Assembly (NCBI GenBank): GCA_945906305.1
Contig: CAMDQT010000012.1
Coordinates: forward strand, 33,569 to 97,568
DNA: 64,000 nt
Direction: 5' to 3'
DNA from: Ferrithrix thermotolerans DSM 19514
Lineage (GTDB): Bacteria; Actinomycetota; Acidimicrobiia; Acidimicrobiales; CAIXPF01
Each line of letters opens with the position of its first letter. Positions within the stretch are counted from its first letter, which is position 1. Shown piece after piece: positions 63,100-64,000 of the stretch. Made by a program: the position numbers and the translations under genes. The notes beneath the pieces are model-generated. The model was not told the DNA's origin and searched no databases. It was given only the letters and a program-made list of their open reading frames with translations.

Positions 63100-64000
63100 C
63101 TAACCGGCTGGGGTCAGTGTGATGCTGCGTATCTCGCCGAACTCGCGGTCAAGCTTGTCCCAGCTATGGCCCGAATCCGCCGAGGTGTAAACCTGGCCAA
63201 ACACCGTCGCGGCCACGACCATCTCCGGCAAAGCAGGATGGGTGGCCATCCAGTACACGGTCGAATTGGGCTCGACGGGCATCTCGGCCCGTTCCCAGCT
63301 GGCACCGCCGTCACGGGTGATCTCGATGGCCCCGACTCGGCCCGGGATGTAATCACCGCAGCCCACCAGCATGGTGTCGGGCCGACCCGGCCATACGAAG
63401 ACCCCGCGGCAGTAGGCGTAGGGGTTACCCGATCCCTTGTCGAAGCCGCCGAAACTGCGCCACGACCAGCTCAGCCCCTTGTCGTCGCTGGTGGCAAGGC
63501 CGAAGGGCGTGCCCGCGAGCAGCTGGCTCGTGCCGTCCGCAGCAGACCTCAGGGTCAAGCCGTGGATGTCGTCGTGGAAGCCGGTTTCGCCCAGCGGCCC
63601 GAGGTGAGTCCAGCTGTCACCACCATCACCGGAGTGGTACACCCCGTCAACTTCGACGCCGATCCATACCTGCTGATTGTCAGCCGGGTCGATAACGATG
63701 TTGGTCAGTCGGGGTGTGCCGATGGGACACTCGGGCAGCAGTCCTGTGGCCAGAGTGGCGAAGGTGGCCCCGCCGTCCTCGGAACGGAACAGGCCCGGGC
63801 GACCACCGACGAAGATTCGGTCGGGGTCCACCGGGTCCACCGCCACCGACCACAACTCCTGCGCCGGCAGATCCACATTGACCGGCTCCCAGCGGTAGCC
63901 ACGGTCGGCGCTGCTGAACAAACCCGCTCGGTCCGACACGGCATAAACCCGGTTGGGGTCGTGCGGGCTGACGGTCATCGCCCGGACGTTGCCCTCCGGG
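63100..64000 (-). CDS. BNR/YCF48-type beta-propeller protein, 5' end beyond right edge
   Basis: The visible 300 or so residues are repeats of a sialidase/BNR-like propeller: SSADRGYRWEPV, RSEDGGATFATL, HSGDGGDSWTHLG, SDDKGLSWSWRS, TRDGGASWERA and TSADSGHSWDKL, spaced about 40-50 residues, each with the Asp-box pattern S-x-D-x-G-x-x-W. Such proteins include exo-sialidases, photosystem assembly factors and many secreted proteins of unknown role. The frame stays open through the right edge (GNVRAMTVSPHDPNRVYA), so the start and any signal peptide are not visible. Confidence 0.8.
   Translation of the reverse strand, partial: PEGNVRAMTVSPHDPNRVYAVSDRAGLFSSADRGYRWEPVNVDLPAQELWSVAVDPVDPDRIFVGGRPGLFRSEDGGATFATLATGLLPECPIGTPRLTNIVIDPADNQQVWIGVEVDGVYHSGDGGDSWTHLGPLGETGFHDDIHGLTLRSAADGTSQLLAGTPFGLATSDDKGLSWSWRSFGGFDKGSGNPYAYCRGVFVWPGRPDTMLVGCGDYIPGRVGAIEITRDGGASWERAEMPVEPNSTVYWMATHPALPEMVVAATVFGQVYTSADSGHSWDKLDREFGEIRSITLTPAG

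Overview
The window is GC-rich, gene-dense bacterial chromosome from an actinobacterium, most likely of the class Acidimicrobiia (inference). Supporting signs are the block pgsA-gcvH-FHA(GarA-like)-ftsR(MerR)-bifunctional nuclease-MerR, which has the same order as in mycobacteria, and a second block tlyA-nadK-recN...pyrG-NUDIX...scpA-scpB-rluB...cmk...der with mycobacterial-type synteny. An F420-type LLM oxidoreductase, a type-2 leuA and a form II CoxL-like subunit fit too. Many genes have a TANNNT -10 hexamer only 6-10 nt before the start codon, which implies leaderless mRNAs. I saw no tRNA, rRNA, CRISPR array, phage gene or insertion sequence.

Layout. 1-2041: a leuA gene behind an apparent attenuator (a Leu-rich 13-codon leader peptide, then a strong terminator-like hairpin), head to head with a partial ORF. 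2045-16734: metabolic genes of mixed direction (aminotransferase, VOC protein, dienelactone hydrolase, MurJ, crotonase, SMP-30, P450, SDRs, CMD protein, CoaE, CorC-like CBS protein, alpha/beta hydrolase, LLM oxidoreductase, an alpha-carbonic-anhydrase-like lipoprotein lacking zinc ligands). 16800-20065: aroC, a very acidic zinc-ribbon protein and malonyl-CoA decarboxylase. 20102-24081: the conserved MerR/nuclease/FtsR/GarA/GcvH/PgsA block on the minus strand. 24184-29614: a probable catabolic cluster of three minus-strand genes (amidohydrolase, Ldh-type dehydrogenase, beta-decarboxylating dehydrogenase) divergent from two plus-strand genes (hydratase, D-2-hydroxyacid dehydrogenase), with a 21-bp palindrome between.

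29665-36906: ArfB, a hydrolase preceded by a coupled mini-ORF, a zinc-ribbon membrane protein, an acyl-CoA carboxylase beta subunit, Der, a DUF512 radical-SAM protein and IspH. 36962-43788: a minus-strand run scpA-scpB-rluB-aroH-tyrA-aroA-cmk::plsC (a fusion), covering chromosome segregation, ribosome modification, the end of the aromatic amino acid pathway and CMP kinase. 43811-46193: an M23 peptidase and trpS. 46226-57379: a long minus-strand series (MoxR-type AAA ATPase, VWA protein, unknown 311-aa protein, YbaK, HAD, TlyA, NAD kinase, RecN, PyrG, NUDIX, HD). 57454-64000: ung translationally coupled to a lone CoxL-like subunit, ssb, DUF72, menB and a BNR-repeat protein cut by the right edge.

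Together the genes are mostly housekeeping (nucleotides, CoA, NADP, aromatic amino acids, isoprenoids, menaquinone, DNA repair, division control) mixed with oxidative and catabolic enzymes typical of an aerobic heterotroph. Every intergenic gap over 300 bases is explained below. The one stretch that would otherwise be empty is 36907-37245, which holds a terminator-like hairpin and a weakly supported small ORF.
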